Source: a bacterium
Lineage (GTDB): Bacteria; Patescibacteriota; Minisyncoccia; Phycocordibacterales; Phycocordibacteraceae
NCBI GenBank assembly: GCA_021782685.1
Contig: JAJXUQ010000002.1
Span: 1 to 30,778 of the forward strand
Reading direction: 5' to 3'
Length of the DNA stretch: 30,778 nucleotides
Shown here: in pieces, positions 1 through 7,787 of the stretch
Position numbering within the stretch: the stretch's first letter is position 1
Layout: every line of letters starts with the position of its first letter
Made by a program: the position numbers and the translations under genes
The notes under the pieces: generated by a model
The model's input: the letters and a program-made list of their open reading frames with translations, nothing else
Database searches by the model: none
What the model was told of the DNA's origin: nothing

Positions 1-139
1 TCTCGTGCATGTCTCCGAATTCGAGACTCCGGCGGCGCTCCGCGAGACGCTCGAGCTCGGGAAGACGTATCCTTTCACCATCTCGCTCTTCGAGCCGAAG
101 GAGCAGCGCATGACGCTCACCTTCGCGAAGAAGAAATAA
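1..139 (+). CDS. rpsA: C-terminal end of an S1-domain protein, probably ribosomal protein bS1 (partial)
   Basis: Reading from base 2, 45 codons are open and end at TAA 137-139. The translation begins LVHVSEFE, the typical second half of an S1 RNA-binding repeat (usual form GLVHISEL). It continues with a helix, GKTYPF.I and a last beta-strand (MTLTFA), and ends in a short Lys tail. In bS1, several S1 domains bind mRNA and help load it on the 30S subunit. Only the last domain is visible, so another S1-containing protein such as an RNase E/G-like or PNPase-like enzyme is not excluded; a terminal S1 domain followed directly by a Lys-rich end fits bS1 best. The gene converges with pth. Confidence 0.6.
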   Translation, partial: LVHVSEFETPAALRETLELGKTYPFTISLFEPKEQRMTLTFAKKK

Positions 140-196
140 TCGCGCTTCGCGCGATCATAATGAAGCGAACCCTGCGGCGCCTTACGGCGCTGCAGG
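140..196. terminator. Two hairpins between convergent genes, probable bidirectional terminator
   Basis: A 6-bp hairpin (140-145 with 149-154, loop TTC) directly follows the S1-protein stop. A stronger stem follows: 171-181 pairs with 186-196 (11 bp including one G-U, loop TTAC). Only weak T-rich sequence follows on either side. The position between two convergent genes supports termination; efficiency is unknown. Confidence 0.5.
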
Positions 197-237
197 CGTT
201 TCGTATTTGAACAAGGTTAAATCTTGTTACGGCTATC

Positions 238-834
238 CTAGCGCGTATTCGCGAACATGGTCGCGGCTTCGATGCCTTCGGCGGCGAAGAGCTGCGTTGC
301 CTCGACAGATTTCTTGAGCGCCTTCTTGAGGGCGGCTTCTTCAGCCGGCTTGAACTTGCCGATGACGTGCTTGATCACTTTCTCTTCCCCCGAAACCTTT
401 TTCGCCTGATGCCGCTTCCCTGCCGCTGAAATGCCGATGCGAATGCGTGCGAACTCTTTGGTCTTTATGGCGCGCATGATGCTCTCGACGCCCTTGTGCC
501 CGCCGCTCCCGCGTCCGAAGACCATTTTTACAGTGCCCAAAGGAAGATCGAGGTCGTCGTGGATGACGAGGAGGTTTTTTGCCGCCCTTGGGCTCTTCAC
601 GAACGCCGCAACCGCCTTCCCCGAGAGGTTCATCATCGTCTCGGGCAGGACGAGCGTCGCTTTTTCTCCAGCGACCGCGCCTTTCGCAACGAGCGCGTTA
701 CTTGTCTTATTGAAAACGAATTCATCGAAGCTTTCGTCCTTTGCCACGAGCTCCACCGCGCTCCGTCCCGCGTTGTGCCGCGTCTTTTCATACTCTTTTC
801 CCGGGTTCCCGAGTCCGACGATGACGAACGCCAT
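238..834 (-). CDS. pth: Peptidyl-tRNA hydrolase
   Basis: Cleaves the ester bond of peptidyl-tRNA released by stalled ribosomes, recycling tRNA in the cytoplasm. The 198-aa length is normal for bacterial Pth. Family signatures are present in order: GLGNPG (residues 7-12, with Asn10), RHNAG with the catalytic His20, MMNLSG with the conserved substrate Asn, and HDDLD with the Asp that supports the histidine. The C-terminal part is Lys-rich. The start is the ATG at 834; AGGA at 842-845 gives a reasonable ribosome binding site 7 nt upstream. The gene is divergent from lepB and convergent with the S1-domain gene. Confidence 0.95.
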   Translation of the reverse strand: MAFVIVGLGNPGKEYEKTRHNAGRSAVELVAKDESFDEFVFNKTSNALVAKGAVAGEKATLVLPETMMNLSGKAVAAFVKSPRAAKNLLVIHDDLDLPLGTVKMVFGRGSGGHKGVESIMRAIKTKEFARIRIGISAAGKRHQAKKVSGEEKVIKHVIGKFKPAEEAALKKALKKSVEATQLFAAEGIEAATMFANTR

Positions 835-866
835 TCGAAAATCCTAACATACAAGAAACGATACCC

Positions 867-894
867 TTGCGCACCGTAACGAACCGCGTACAAT
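867..894 (+). promoter_or_regulatory. Promoter of lepB, predicted leaderless
   Basis: TTGCGC (867-872), a 16-nt spacer and TACAAT (889-894; 5 of 6 to TATAAT). The -10 ends 6 nt before the ATG at 901, so the expected transcription start coincides with the start codon. No Shine-Dalgarno sequence is present. Confidence 0.6.
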
Positions 895-900
895 GCGCAC

Positions 901-1500
901 ATGTCTGACAATGGAAAGGGTCTTCTGAAGGATCTTTTCACCCTCGCGCTCCTTATCGTGGTCGTGGTCATCCCAATCCGCGCCTTCGTGGTGTCTCCAT
1001 TTGTCGTCGACGGAGAGTCGATGCACCCGACTTTCGAGAATCTCGACTACCTTATCGTCGACGAGCTGGTCTACGACTTCCAGGCGCCGGCACGCGGCGA
1101 TGTCATCGTCTTCCGCTATCCGGGCGATCCTTCCATATTCTATATCAAGCGCATCATCGGGCTGCCGGGCGAAACCGTCTCCATCAATCGCGGCGTCGTC
1201 ACTATCACGACGGTCGCGGGACGCACGTTCACGCTCGCCGAGCCGTATGTCGTAAGCGAAGACGCGACATACACGAAGAGCGTTACGCTCACTTCCGGAG
1301 AATATTTCGTCATGGGCGACAATCGCCCCAATAGCTCCGACAGCCGCGTATGGGGTCCTTTGCCAAGGAAGGACATTATCGGGCGCGTCGACCTACGGCT
1401 CTTGCCGCTCTCAAGAATCGGCTTCTTCCCGGGAGCAGTATCTTATACATCCTCTCCAAGCATAACCGCGCCCACGACAACACCGTTAACGGCACCATGA
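901..1500 (+). CDS. lepB: Signal peptidase I
   Basis: Membrane-bound Ser/Lys protease that removes signal peptides from exported proteins. 199 aa, the usual short form. An N-terminal membrane segment spans about residues 11-29. The catalytic serine is in ESMHPTF (Ser40) and the general-base lysine in YIKRIIGLPGE (Lys83). Box D (RGDVIVFRYP) precedes it and box E (GDNRPNSSDSR) follows. The C-terminus is a Ser/Thr/Pro-rich tail of about 25 residues, which could lie outside the membrane. Its TGA stop overlaps the ATG of the next gene (ATGA at 1497-1500), so the two are translationally coupled. Confidence 0.95.
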   Translation: MSDNGKGLLKDLFTLALLIVVVVIPIRAFVVSPFVVDGESMHPTFENLDYLIVDELVYDFQAPARGDVIVFRYPGDPSIFYIKRIIGLPGETVSINRGVVTITTVAGRTFTLAEPYVVSEDATYTKSVTLTSGEYFVMGDNRPNSSDSRVWGPLPRKDIIGRVDLRLLPLSRIGFFPGAVSYTSSPSITAPTTTPLTAP

Positions 1501-2642
1501 TGCGCGACGTCATTCCGGCGGAAGAACTCTTGAGAAAGACGCGAGCAGTCGGACAATATTACGGCTTCACTCCTCTCGAGACCATTACGGCGAAGACGCG
1601 CGGCGGTGCGCGCAAGAGTGCGGCCTATCCGGAAACACTCGCGAGTCTCACGCTTGATCCTGTGGCCGAGACGGTAACGAGTTTCTTGAGACAGCTTCAG
1701 AATGCCGCCGTCACGCCGACGGCGCGGCAACCGCTCTTCATCTGGCACACGAATATCGCTCCGGGGCGGCCGGCGCAAAAAAAAGCGGTGATACAGTTCC
1801 ACGCGCTCGGCACAGACCGCGCGATCGCGGATGCCGTCATCATCCACGCGCTTCTCGCGCTTTCGCGCGATCTTTTCCATGAGGAGCCCATCATACGCAT
1901 CAACTCCATGGGCGATAAGGAAACCCGGGTGCGCTACGCGCGCGAATTGAGCACGTTCTTCAAGAAACGCGCGAACCTGCTGCCCGAAGAGTGCGTAACC
2001 TGCGCGAAACGCGACGCGTTCGAGGCAGCCGAGCTCGCCATAGCGCGCGAATGCGCGGAAGACCTGCCGGCACCGACCGAATACCTTTCGGATATGAGCC
2101 GGAAACGTTTTGAGGACTTGCTCGAATACCTTGAGATGACCGAAACATCCTATGAGCTTTCCCGCGATCTCTTGAGCCGCGGCAACGTCTGGAGCGATAC
2201 CTGCTTTGAGCTTGTCGCAGGCGGGCGGCGCATCGCGTGGGGTTCGCGCTATAACGATCTCACGCGGCACTTTTTCCCTCACGCGCCCTTTAACGCTATC
2301 GGCGCGGTGCTCCAGGTGGCGAGCAATGGCGGGGTCACCGTGAAGGCAGCGCCCGCGCGGGCGCGCTTTTCGTTCGTGCATATCGGCGACGAGGCGAAAC
2401 GGCTCTCGATACGGCTTGCCGAAGACTTCCGCCGCGCGCATGTCCCCTTGGCGCAGGATATCGGCATCGAATCGCTGACCGAGCAGCTGCATCTCGCCGA
2501 GCGGCGCGAGAGCCCCTACATCCTCATCATGGGGCGCAAGGAAGCGCTCGAAGGTTCCGCGATCCTCCGGAATCGGCAAACGCAGGAAAACACCGTGCTC
2601 CCGCTTTCGGGCCTTGTCGAACGTTTGAAAGCCATATCGTAA
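1497..2642 (+). CDS. HisRS-like paralogue with degenerate active site
   Basis: 381 aa from the ATG that overlaps the lepB stop; the frame stays open further upstream inside lepB, but that extension has no merit. The body aligns by eye with class II histidyl-tRNA synthetase: an N-terminal RD..P.E...R.....YGF..LET segment, a central F..LG.D..IADA.II block followed by IRINSMGDKE, and a C-terminal HGTP-anticodon-like domain of about 90 residues. The ATP/histidine motifs are not recognisable: no LRPE, no FRxE motif 2, and the RGLDYY/GGRYDGL histidine loops read RGNVWSD and WGSRYNDL. It is therefore probably not an active synthetase and could be a HisZ-like or other regulatory/RNA-binding paralogue; no his biosynthesis genes are nearby. 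A 16-nt perfect palindrome (2349-2364) lies at the domain junction. Confidence 0.65.
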   Translation: MMRDVIPAEELLRKTRAVGQYYGFTPLETITAKTRGGARKSAAYPETLASLTLDPVAETVTSFLRQLQNAAVTPTARQPLFIWHTNIAPGRPAQKKAVIQFHALGTDRAIADAVIIHALLALSRDLFHEEPIIRINSMGDKETRVRYARELSTFFKKRANLLPEECVTCAKRDAFEAAELAIARECAEDLPAPTEYLSDMSRKRFEDLLEYLEMTETSYELSRDLLSRGNVWSDTCFELVAGGRRIAWGSRYNDLTRHFFPHAPFNAIGAVLQVASNGGVTVKAAPARARFSFVHIGDEAKRLSIRLAEDFRRAHVPLAQDIGIESLTEQLHLAERRESPYILIMGRKEALEGSAILRNRQTQENTVLPLSGLVERLKAIS

Positions 2643-2677
2643 GGCACCGCGAAGCCGGCCGCTTTATTCCTCTGTAG

Positions 2678-2707
2678 TAGACAATCGAGGCTCTGTCGTG
2701 GTAGAAT
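2678..2707 (+). promoter_or_regulatory. Promoter of the bS21-like gene, predicted leaderless
   Basis: TAGACA (2678-2683; 5 of 6 to TTGACA), an 18-nt spacer and TAGAAT (2702-2707; 5 of 6 to TATAAT). The -10 ends 8 nt before ATG 2716. This decides the start against an in-frame GTG at 2698, which would lie upstream of the -10. Confidence 0.65.
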
Positions 2708-2715
2708 CGTTCCAC

Positions 2716-2979
2716 ATGGTAGCCGCCGGCATACGAGTCGAAGTCCGTCGCGGAAAGAACGAGAGTTCTTCCGCGCTTATTCGCCGTTTTACCCGCCGCG
2801 CGCAAGGGCTCGGCCTCGTGCACGAGGTACGCGACCGGCGCTACTGGCAGCGCACCAAATCGAAAAACGTCAATCACAAGCGCGCGCTTATCTCGAAAAT
2901 GCGGCGCGAGAGATATGACGATCTGGTGAAGCTCGGGAAAATCGATCCGGCGGCGCGAAAGACGCGCGGCAAACGCTAG
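2716..2979 (+). CDS. rpsU: Ribosomal protein bS21-like
   Basis: A small, very basic 87-aa protein. The segment VEVRRGKNES..ALIRRFTRRAQ.LGLVHEVRDRRYWQR followed by SKN.NHKRAL matches the bS21 pattern, in which one 'ES...ALRRF.R' helix is followed by a basic helix with an RRYYE-like motif. bS21 sits near the anti-Shine-Dalgarno end of 16S rRNA on the 30S subunit and affects initiation, which is notable here because many genes appear leaderless. The C-terminus adds about 25 Lys/Arg-rich residues. The start is set by the promoter just upstream. ybeY begins 3 nt after its stop, so both are probably on one transcript. Confidence 0.8.
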   Translation: MVAAGIRVEVRRGKNESSSALIRRFTRRAQGLGLVHEVRDRRYWQRTKSKNVNHKRALISKMRRERYDDLVKLGKIDPAARKTRGKR

Positions 2980-2982
2980 CGA

Positions 2983-3462
2983 ATGGCGAGCGTTTCCGTC
3001 AAGAATCTTACGCGGCGCGCTACGGTGCCGCGTTTTGCGTATCGGACGATCTCGGGAACGGTGCTTCCGGACTGGGATATCTCTCTGGTCTTCGTCGGAC
3101 CCGCGAAAGCGCTCTCTTTGAATGAGCGGCTCCGCGACAAGTCTTACATACCGAATGTCCTTTCATACGCTCTCGGGGCACGGAGCGGCGAAATAATCAT
3201 CTGCCTTCGGGAAGCGGAAAAACAAGCTCCGACATACGGGATGAACGAGCGGGAATTCGTACTCTATCTGTTTATCCACGGTTTGCTGCATTTGAAAGGC
3301 TTGGCACATGGCGTTACGATGGAGGAACGCGAACGAAAGCTCTTGGCGCAATTCGCCAAGAGTGCCGTACGCACCCACTCTCATGCCCCGACGCATCGCC
3401 ACCGGAATCGACATCGGCACGTACCAGGTAAAACTGGTCGTCATCGAGGAACTCGCGGATAA
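2983..3462 (+). CDS. ybeY: YbeY-type endoribonuclease
   Basis: Zn-dependent endoribonuclease/rRNA maturation factor of the UPF0054 family. The diagnostic H-x3-H-x5-H metal site is present as HGLLHLKGLAH (His99, His103, His109), preceded by the conserved acidic strand G.I.I....A. At 159 aa it is a typical length, but residues from about 130 onward form an unusual His/Arg-rich tail. The DNA for this tail also encodes the first 27 codons of ftsA in another frame (80-nt overlap). The start ATG lies 3 nt after the bS21-like stop, without a Shine-Dalgarno sequence. The tail may simply be read-through of the overlap, or may bind metal or RNA. Confidence 0.85.
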   Translation: MASVSVKNLTRRATVPRFAYRTISGTVLPDWDISLVFVGPAKALSLNERLRDKSYIPNVLSYALGARSGEIIICLREAEKQAPTYGMNEREFVLYLFIHGLLHLKGLAHGVTMEERERKLLAQFAKSAVRTHSHAPTHRHRNRHRHVPGKTGRHRGTRG

Positions 3463-4543
3463 ACGCGCGGGCATGCGCCAGCTGCGCATCCTCGGTACGG
3501 GGCTTGCCGAGAGCAAAGGGCTGCGGCACGGGTACATCGTCAATAAAGAAGAAGTCGTCGCGAGCATCCTCGAGGCGAAACGACAGGCGGAATCCGTCGC
3601 GCGCGTACCTATTCGCTCGGGGTTTCTCGCTATCGGCGGCATTTCGCTCGATGAGGCGCGCGCGACCGGAAGCGTCATCATCTCGCGGGCTGACCAGGAG
3701 ATAACCGCGCTTGATATCGAGAAAGTCGGGAAAGCCGCACGCGAGGCCGCGGCACCTGCCTTCCTTAATCGGTATGTGCTCCACAGCATCCCGCTCGAGT
3801 ACCGCGTCGACGACGCAAAGGTACTAGGCGACCCTGTGGGGATGAAAGGCGTCCGTCTTGAAGCCGAGTATCTTTTCACCACCTGCCTTTCCCAGCACAA
3901 GGACGCGCTCTCGCAGGCGGTCGAAGACGCAGACATAGAAGTCATAGACCAGATGGCATCCCCGCTTGCGGGCTCATACGTGCTCCTCGAAGGGGACCAG
4001 AAGATGAAAGGATGCGTTCTCGCGAATATCGGCGCCGAGACGGCCTCGATCGTCGTCTATGACGAGAATATCCCGATTTCGGTAAAAGTGTTCCCGATGG
4101 GCTCGAGCCACATCACGGATGACATCGCGCTCGGATTCCGCATTTCTCTCGAAGAAGCGGAGCGGGTGAAGATCGGCAGGCTTTCGGGACAAATGTATCC
4201 GCGCAAGAAAGTCGACGATCTCATCGCGAGCCGTCTTGGAACCATGTTCGCGCTCATCGACAAGCACTTGAAATCGCTCGGCCGCCGAGGACCTCTGCCT
4301 GCCGGCATCATCATATCGGGCGGCGGCGCCGGCATCGGCTCCATAAGCGATATCGCGAAAGGATCTCTTAAGCTTCCCGCGCGGCTTGCGGAGTTCCGCC
4401 TCCCTGCCGATACGAAAATCCGCGACGCGACCTGGGCGGTTGCCTACGGCCTCGCGCTGTGGGGGCTTACCGGCGACACGAGCGCTCCGAAAAAGAGCTT
4501 CCGCGACTTCTTCGGGAAGTTCTTTCAGCAATTCCTCCCCTGA
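3383..4543 (+). CDS. ftsA: Cell division protein FtsA
   Basis: Actin-like ATPase that tethers the FtsZ ring to the membrane. 386 aa. Phosphate-1 motif GIDIGTYQVK (residues 8-17), 1C-domain region in the first third (AIGG..L.......G...I), phosphate-2 motif ANIGAETASIVVY, and adenosine motif IISGGGAGIGSI are present. The last residues (FRDFFGKFFQQFLP) form an amphipathic helix like the FtsA membrane-targeting sequence. The ATG at 3383 is chosen because the first beta-strand (IATGIDIG) begins right after it; a more upstream ATG in the same frame (3308) would add meaningless sequence. It overlaps ybeY by 80 nt and is followed by ftsZ after 78 nt. Confidence 0.93.
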   Translation: MPRRIATGIDIGTYQVKLVVIEELADKRAGMRQLRILGTGLAESKGLRHGYIVNKEEVVASILEAKRQAESVARVPIRSGFLAIGGISLDEARATGSVIISRADQEITALDIEKVGKAAREAAAPAFLNRYVLHSIPLEYRVDDAKVLGDPVGMKGVRLEAEYLFTTCLSQHKDALSQAVEDADIEVIDQMASPLAGSYVLLEGDQKMKGCVLANIGAETASIVVYDENIPISVKVFPMGSSHITDDIALGFRISLEEAERVKIGRLSGQMYPRKKVDDLIASRLGTMFALIDKHLKSLGRRGPLPAGIIISGGGAGIGSISDIAKGSLKLPARLAEFRLPADTKIRDATWAVAYGLALWGLTGDTSAPKKSFRDFFGKFFQQFLP

Positions 4544-4574
4544 AGAGGAATCCGTATTTGAGAAATGTCAATAT

Positions 4575-4601
4575 TTGCATACGGTACGATTCTGTTATCA
4601 T
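4575..4601 (+). promoter_or_regulatory. Possible ftsZ promoter
   Basis: TTGCAT (4575-4580), a 15-nt spacer and TATCAT (4596-4601). The spacer is short, and the expected start leaves a 5' leader of about 14 nt before ATG 4622. The ftsA-ftsZ gap is AT-rich compared with its surroundings, which supports a promoter here. Confidence 0.4.
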
Positions 4602-4621
4602 AGCGGGAACACACTTTATAT

Positions 4622-5884
4622 ATGTCGAAACGCGTAGAGCCGGAGATTGAGACTTTCGCACGGATTCGCGTGGTCGGCGTGGGCGGATCGGGCAAGAACG
4701 CGATCAATCACATGATCGAATCGAAAGTCCGCGGCGTCGAATTCATCGCGGTCAACTCCGACGCGCAAGACCTCCACCGCTCGCTCGCGAAACGCAAGAT
4801 ACACATCGGCAAGAACCTCACGCGCGGACTCGGCACCGGCATGAACCCCGAACTCGGCAGGCGCGCCGCCGAGGAAACGCGCCAAGAGATCCAGGAAGCG
4901 CTCTCGGGAAGCGATATGGTCTTCATCACCTGCGGCATGGGCGGCGGTACCGGTACGGGCGCTTCGGCCATCGTAGCGAAAATAGCGAAAGAGGTCGGCG
5001 CGCTCGTCATCGCGGTCGTCACCAAGCCTTTCTCTTTCGAGGGAGCGCAGCGCAAAGACATCGCCGAGCGCGGCCTTGCCGAACTCAAGAAAGAGGTCGA
5101 TGCTTTCATCGTCATCCCGAACGACAAGCTGCTCTCCATCGTCGATATGCAGACTTCGGCGAAAAACGCTTTCGCCCTGTGCGATGAGATCTTGCGCCAA
5201 GCGGTCGAGGGAGTTTCCGACATCATCACGACGCCGGGCGAAATCAACACCGACTTTAACGACATAAAAGCCATCATGGAAGGCGCGGGACCCGCGCTCA
5301 TGGGCATCGGCATCGCCGAAGGCGACGGACGGGCCAAGGAAGCCGCGCAGCAGGCGGTCAACTCTCCGCTCCTCGACGTCTCCATCAAGGGCGCGAAGGG
5401 CATCCTCTTCGTCGTTGCCGGTTCCGACGACCTCGGCATCATGGAAGTGCAGGAGGCTGCGAAAGTCATAAACGAATCCGTCGATAAGAACGCGAAGGTC
5501 ATCTTCGGCATGATGCATGACGAAAAGCTCAAGAAGGGGCAGATCCGCATCATCGTCATCGCAACCGGTTTCCCCGAGAGCGCGGCGCATGCTTCGCACG
5601 GCGGCCTCGAGCGCTCCTTGTTCTCCCTGCCGGCCGAAGGGCGCACGGAAGAACGCGGCCGCATCTATCACGAGATCCTAAAGAGCGACGAGAAGCAGGA
5701 GGGCGAGAAGAACGAAAGCAAGCGCGAATCGAAAAAGAGCGAACCGCTCCTCTCCGTCGAGAAGGAAAAGGAAGAACCCTTGGTAACCGCGACGCCCCAG
5801 AAACGCGAAGAGACCCCGGTGATCCCGGAAGATGACGAGGCATGGGGCGCTATCCCCGCATTCCTGCGCAGACATAAGAAGTAG
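4622..5884 (+). CDS. ftsZ: Cell division protein FtsZ
   Basis: Tubulin-like GTPase that assembles the division ring. 420 aa. The tubulin signature GGGTGTG is at residues 107-113; the N-terminal nucleotide loop is VGVGGSGKNAINHM. The T7 synergy loop reads NTDFNDIKAIM (209-219), with both catalytic Asp residues kept. After the globular part (about residue 340) comes a charged Lys/Glu-rich linker of about 60 residues. The canonical C-terminal peptide follows (DDEAWGAIPAFLRRHKK), whose IPAFLRR matches the FtsA-binding motif, in keeping with the adjacent ftsA. It is complete with no odd residues. Confidence 0.97.
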   Translation: MSKRVEPEIETFARIRVVGVGGSGKNAINHMIESKVRGVEFIAVNSDAQDLHRSLAKRKIHIGKNLTRGLGTGMNPELGRRAAEETRQEIQEALSGSDMVFITCGMGGGTGTGASAIVAKIAKEVGALVIAVVTKPFSFEGAQRKDIAERGLAELKKEVDAFIVIPNDKLLSIVDMQTSAKNAFALCDEILRQAVEGVSDIITTPGEINTDFNDIKAIMEGAGPALMGIGIAEGDGRAKEAAQQAVNSPLLDVSIKGAKGILFVVAGSDDLGIMEVQEAAKVINESVDKNAKVIFGMMHDEKLKKGQIRIIVIATGFPESAAHASHGGLERSLFSLPAEGRTEERGRIYHEILKSDEKQEGEKNESKRESKKSEPLLSVEKEKEEPLVTATPQKREETPVIPEDDEAWGAIPAFLRRHKK

Positions 5885-5982
5885 CTTCGCGACGCCGGTC
5901 GTGGTATACGTTTATCCGGAGAAGGAGAAAGCGGCTCTTCTGCTGATGCCTTCATTTTGTCCTATCTGCAAGGAGGAATGTC

Positions 5983-6690
5983 ATGGATTCAGAAACGGAG
6001 AAACGCCCGAAGCCATTGGCGACGGACGGTATCAGTATCGTTGCGCGCGTGAGGAGAAGAAGCGCTCTGCCCGGACATCCGAGCATCGCGCTCGGCTGGA
6101 AACTGTCCGACAGGGAGCTGCTGCAATTTACCGCGGAAAAAATCAGGCAAAAGAGGATCCTGAGGATGCTCGTGACCTATTGGTCTGACAACAAGGAGGA
6201 TGCCGTGCAGCGGACGATAGTCAGGCGTCTTAACGGTAAGGAATTCGTTCTCACCTGCCATTCGTCAGGGAAGCTTCGGGTGAAGTGTTGCCTCGTTGTC
6301 GGTACGCGGTACCGTATGCGCGGCCTCGAAGACTATTTTCTTTCCCGAAAGGAAGACTTCTCTTCTTACAGATATCCCGCTACAGAAATCGATGCTGCGT
6401 GTCGATGCGGCGATAAGCTCGGCGATAGCGACACATACGTCATCGCGACCGGATGTGTTGCAGTGGACATAGACGGCGGACTCTTCAGAAGCCCGGCGGA
6501 TTGGGAATTCGTGAACAGCAGATACGCCCTCCCGCCCCAAAATCGCCTCGCCTTCTGGAGACGACGAGCAGCGGTATACCTCGTGCGCCCCCTTCGGAAA
6601 GCCTATAGATTCCTCAAGGAGAACTCCGAGAAACTCAAACTCCGGCGGCTTGAGAGGAACATACGGCAATTCGAGGAAAGAAGAGGATGA
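5983..6690 (+). CDS. Orphan hypothetical protein
   Basis: 235 aa, not recognised. It has a basic N-terminus, a central part with Cys pairs (TCHSSGKLRVKCC, then ACRCGD) and an Arg/Lys-rich helical C-terminus (about residues 190-235) that could bind nucleic acid. The start is well supported: AAGGAGG at 5970-5976 lies 6 nt upstream of ATG 5983, one of the few strong Shine-Dalgarno sites in the window. Base composition is less GC-rich than ftsZ, which may indicate acquisition. It is isolated between ftsZ and trxB and ends in its own intrinsic terminator. A zinc-ribbon-like frame (5946-6188) overlaps its first third. Confidence 0.65.
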   Translation: MDSETEKRPKPLATDGISIVARVRRRSALPGHPSIALGWKLSDRELLQFTAEKIRQKRILRMLVTYWSDNKEDAVQRTIVRRLNGKEFVLTCHSSGKLRVKCCLVVGTRYRMRGLEDYFLSRKEDFSSYRYPATEIDAACRCGDKLGDSDTYVIATGCVAVDIDGGLFRSPADWEFVNSRYALPPQNRLAFWRRRAAVYLVRPLRKAYRFLKENSEKLKLRRLERNIRQFEERRG

Positions 6691-6714
6691 TAAACCAACA
6701 ATACGCATTACATT

Positions 6715-6741
6715 AAAAGCCTTCGCTCCGCGAAGGCTTTT
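6715..6741 (+). terminator. Intrinsic terminator
   Basis: A 12-bp perfect stem (AAAAGCCTTCGC, loop TCC, complement ending in TTTT) placed 24 nt after the stop of the hypothetical gene. The A- and T-runs at the stem ends make it usable in both directions. Confidence 0.9.
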
Positions 6742-6786
6742 CCTATATATATATAATACCGTCTTGCGACTCACGAACCTATGCTT

Positions 6787-6792
6787 CATACT
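6787..6792 (+). promoter_or_regulatory. -10 element of trxB, predicted leaderless
   Basis: CATACT ends 6 nt before ATG 6799; TTGCGA (6764-6769) lies upstream with a 17-nt spacer. A TATAAT (6752-6757) also exists further upstream, right after the terminator, so a second start is possible. Confidence 0.4.
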
Positions 6793-6798
6793 GCATGT

Positions 6799-7722
6799 AT
6801 GAATGACCTCATCATCATCGGCGGCGGACCGGCAGGCGTTGCGGCGGGCGTATACGCGGCGCGCAAACGGCTGAAGACCGTCCTCGTCGCGGAAGAGATC
6901 GGCGGACAATCGACCGTCTCGGACAACATCGAGAACTGGATCGGGAAAACGGGAATAAGCGGCGCGGATCTCGCGAAATCGTTCCAGACGCATCTGGAGG
7001 CGTTGAAGGGCGATAACGTAACGCTCGCGCTCGGTGAAAGAGTCGTCTCACTCGAAAAGAGCGCGGAAGGATTTGCGATAAAAACGAGAACGGGGAAAGA
7101 GTATTTCTCGAAAGCGGTGCTTGTCGCTTCCGGCGCCAGCCGTCGGAAACTCGCCATTCCCGGCGCGGAAAAGTTCGAGAACAAGGGCGTCACGTACTGC
7201 GCCTCCTGCGACGGCCCCCTCTTCGCCGATCAGGACGTCGCGGTCATCGGCGGCGGCAATGCCGGCTTCGAGACTGCGCTGCAGCTTCTCGCTTACGCGA
7301 AGTCCGTCACGCTCATCCACCGGCATAAAGAATTCAAGGCCGATCCGGTCACGGTCGAGAAAGCGAGCATGCACCCGAATATACGCGTTATCCGGCATGC
7401 CGAACCGACCGAGGTCACGGGCGAACAGTTCGTAACCGGCCTTACCTATACGGACAAAGATTCGGGCGAGACGAAAGATATCGCCGTCACCGGTATCTTT
7501 GTCGAGGCGGGCGTCATCCCGAATACCGACTTTGCCGAAGGCATCGTCGAGCTCGACGCGATAAAGCGCGTGAAAGTCGATCCTCGCACGCAACGGACAA
7601 ACATCGACGGCCTCTGGGCTGCGGGCGACTGCACCGATGAGCTCTATCACCAGAACAACATCGCCGCAGGAGACGGCGTGAAAGCGCTCGAAGACATCTA
7701 CCTCTGGATAAAGAAGCAGTAA
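6799..7722 (+). CDS. trxB: Thioredoxin reductase-like flavoprotein
   Basis: 307 aa, low-molecular-weight thioredoxin reductase family. FAD-binding GGGPAG (8-13), redox-active CASC (Cys134/Cys137), second dinucleotide motif GGGNAG (151-156) and the C-terminal GLWAAGDCTD FAD motif are all present. It would transfer electrons from a pyridine nucleotide via FAD to thioredoxin or a glutaredoxin-like partner. The NADPH-recognition motif, normally HRRDxFRA, reads HRHKEFKA, so the usual 2'-phosphate-binding arginines are partly lost and NADH use is conceivable. I chose ATG 6799 because the first beta-strand starts at once and the -10 spacing fits; ATG 6781 is also in frame. Confidence 0.92.
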   Translation: MNDLIIIGGGPAGVAAGVYAARKRLKTVLVAEEIGGQSTVSDNIENWIGKTGISGADLAKSFQTHLEALKGDNVTLALGERVVSLEKSAEGFAIKTRTGKEYFSKAVLVASGASRRKLAIPGAEKFENKGVTYCASCDGPLFADQDVAVIGGGNAGFETALQLLAYAKSVTLIHRHKEFKADPVTVEKASMHPNIRVIRHAEPTEVTGEQFVTGLTYTDKDSGETKDIAVTGIFVEAGVIPNTDFAEGIVELDAIKRVKVDPRTQRTNIDGLWAAGDCTDELYHQNNIAAGDGVKALEDIYLWIKKQ

Positions 7723-7727
7723 CCGTA

Positions 7728-7764
7728 GAAAAACAGTCCGCGCTTTTGGCGCGGACTGTTTTTC
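7728..7764. terminator. Strong bidirectional intrinsic terminator
   Basis: A perfect 16-bp stem (7728-7743 with 7749-7764, loop TTTTG), five A on the left arm and five T on the right. It lies between trxB and the convergent small ORF and can serve both strands. Confidence 0.92.
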
Positions 7765-7787
7765 TCAAAACTCAAGACAAGGGGAAC

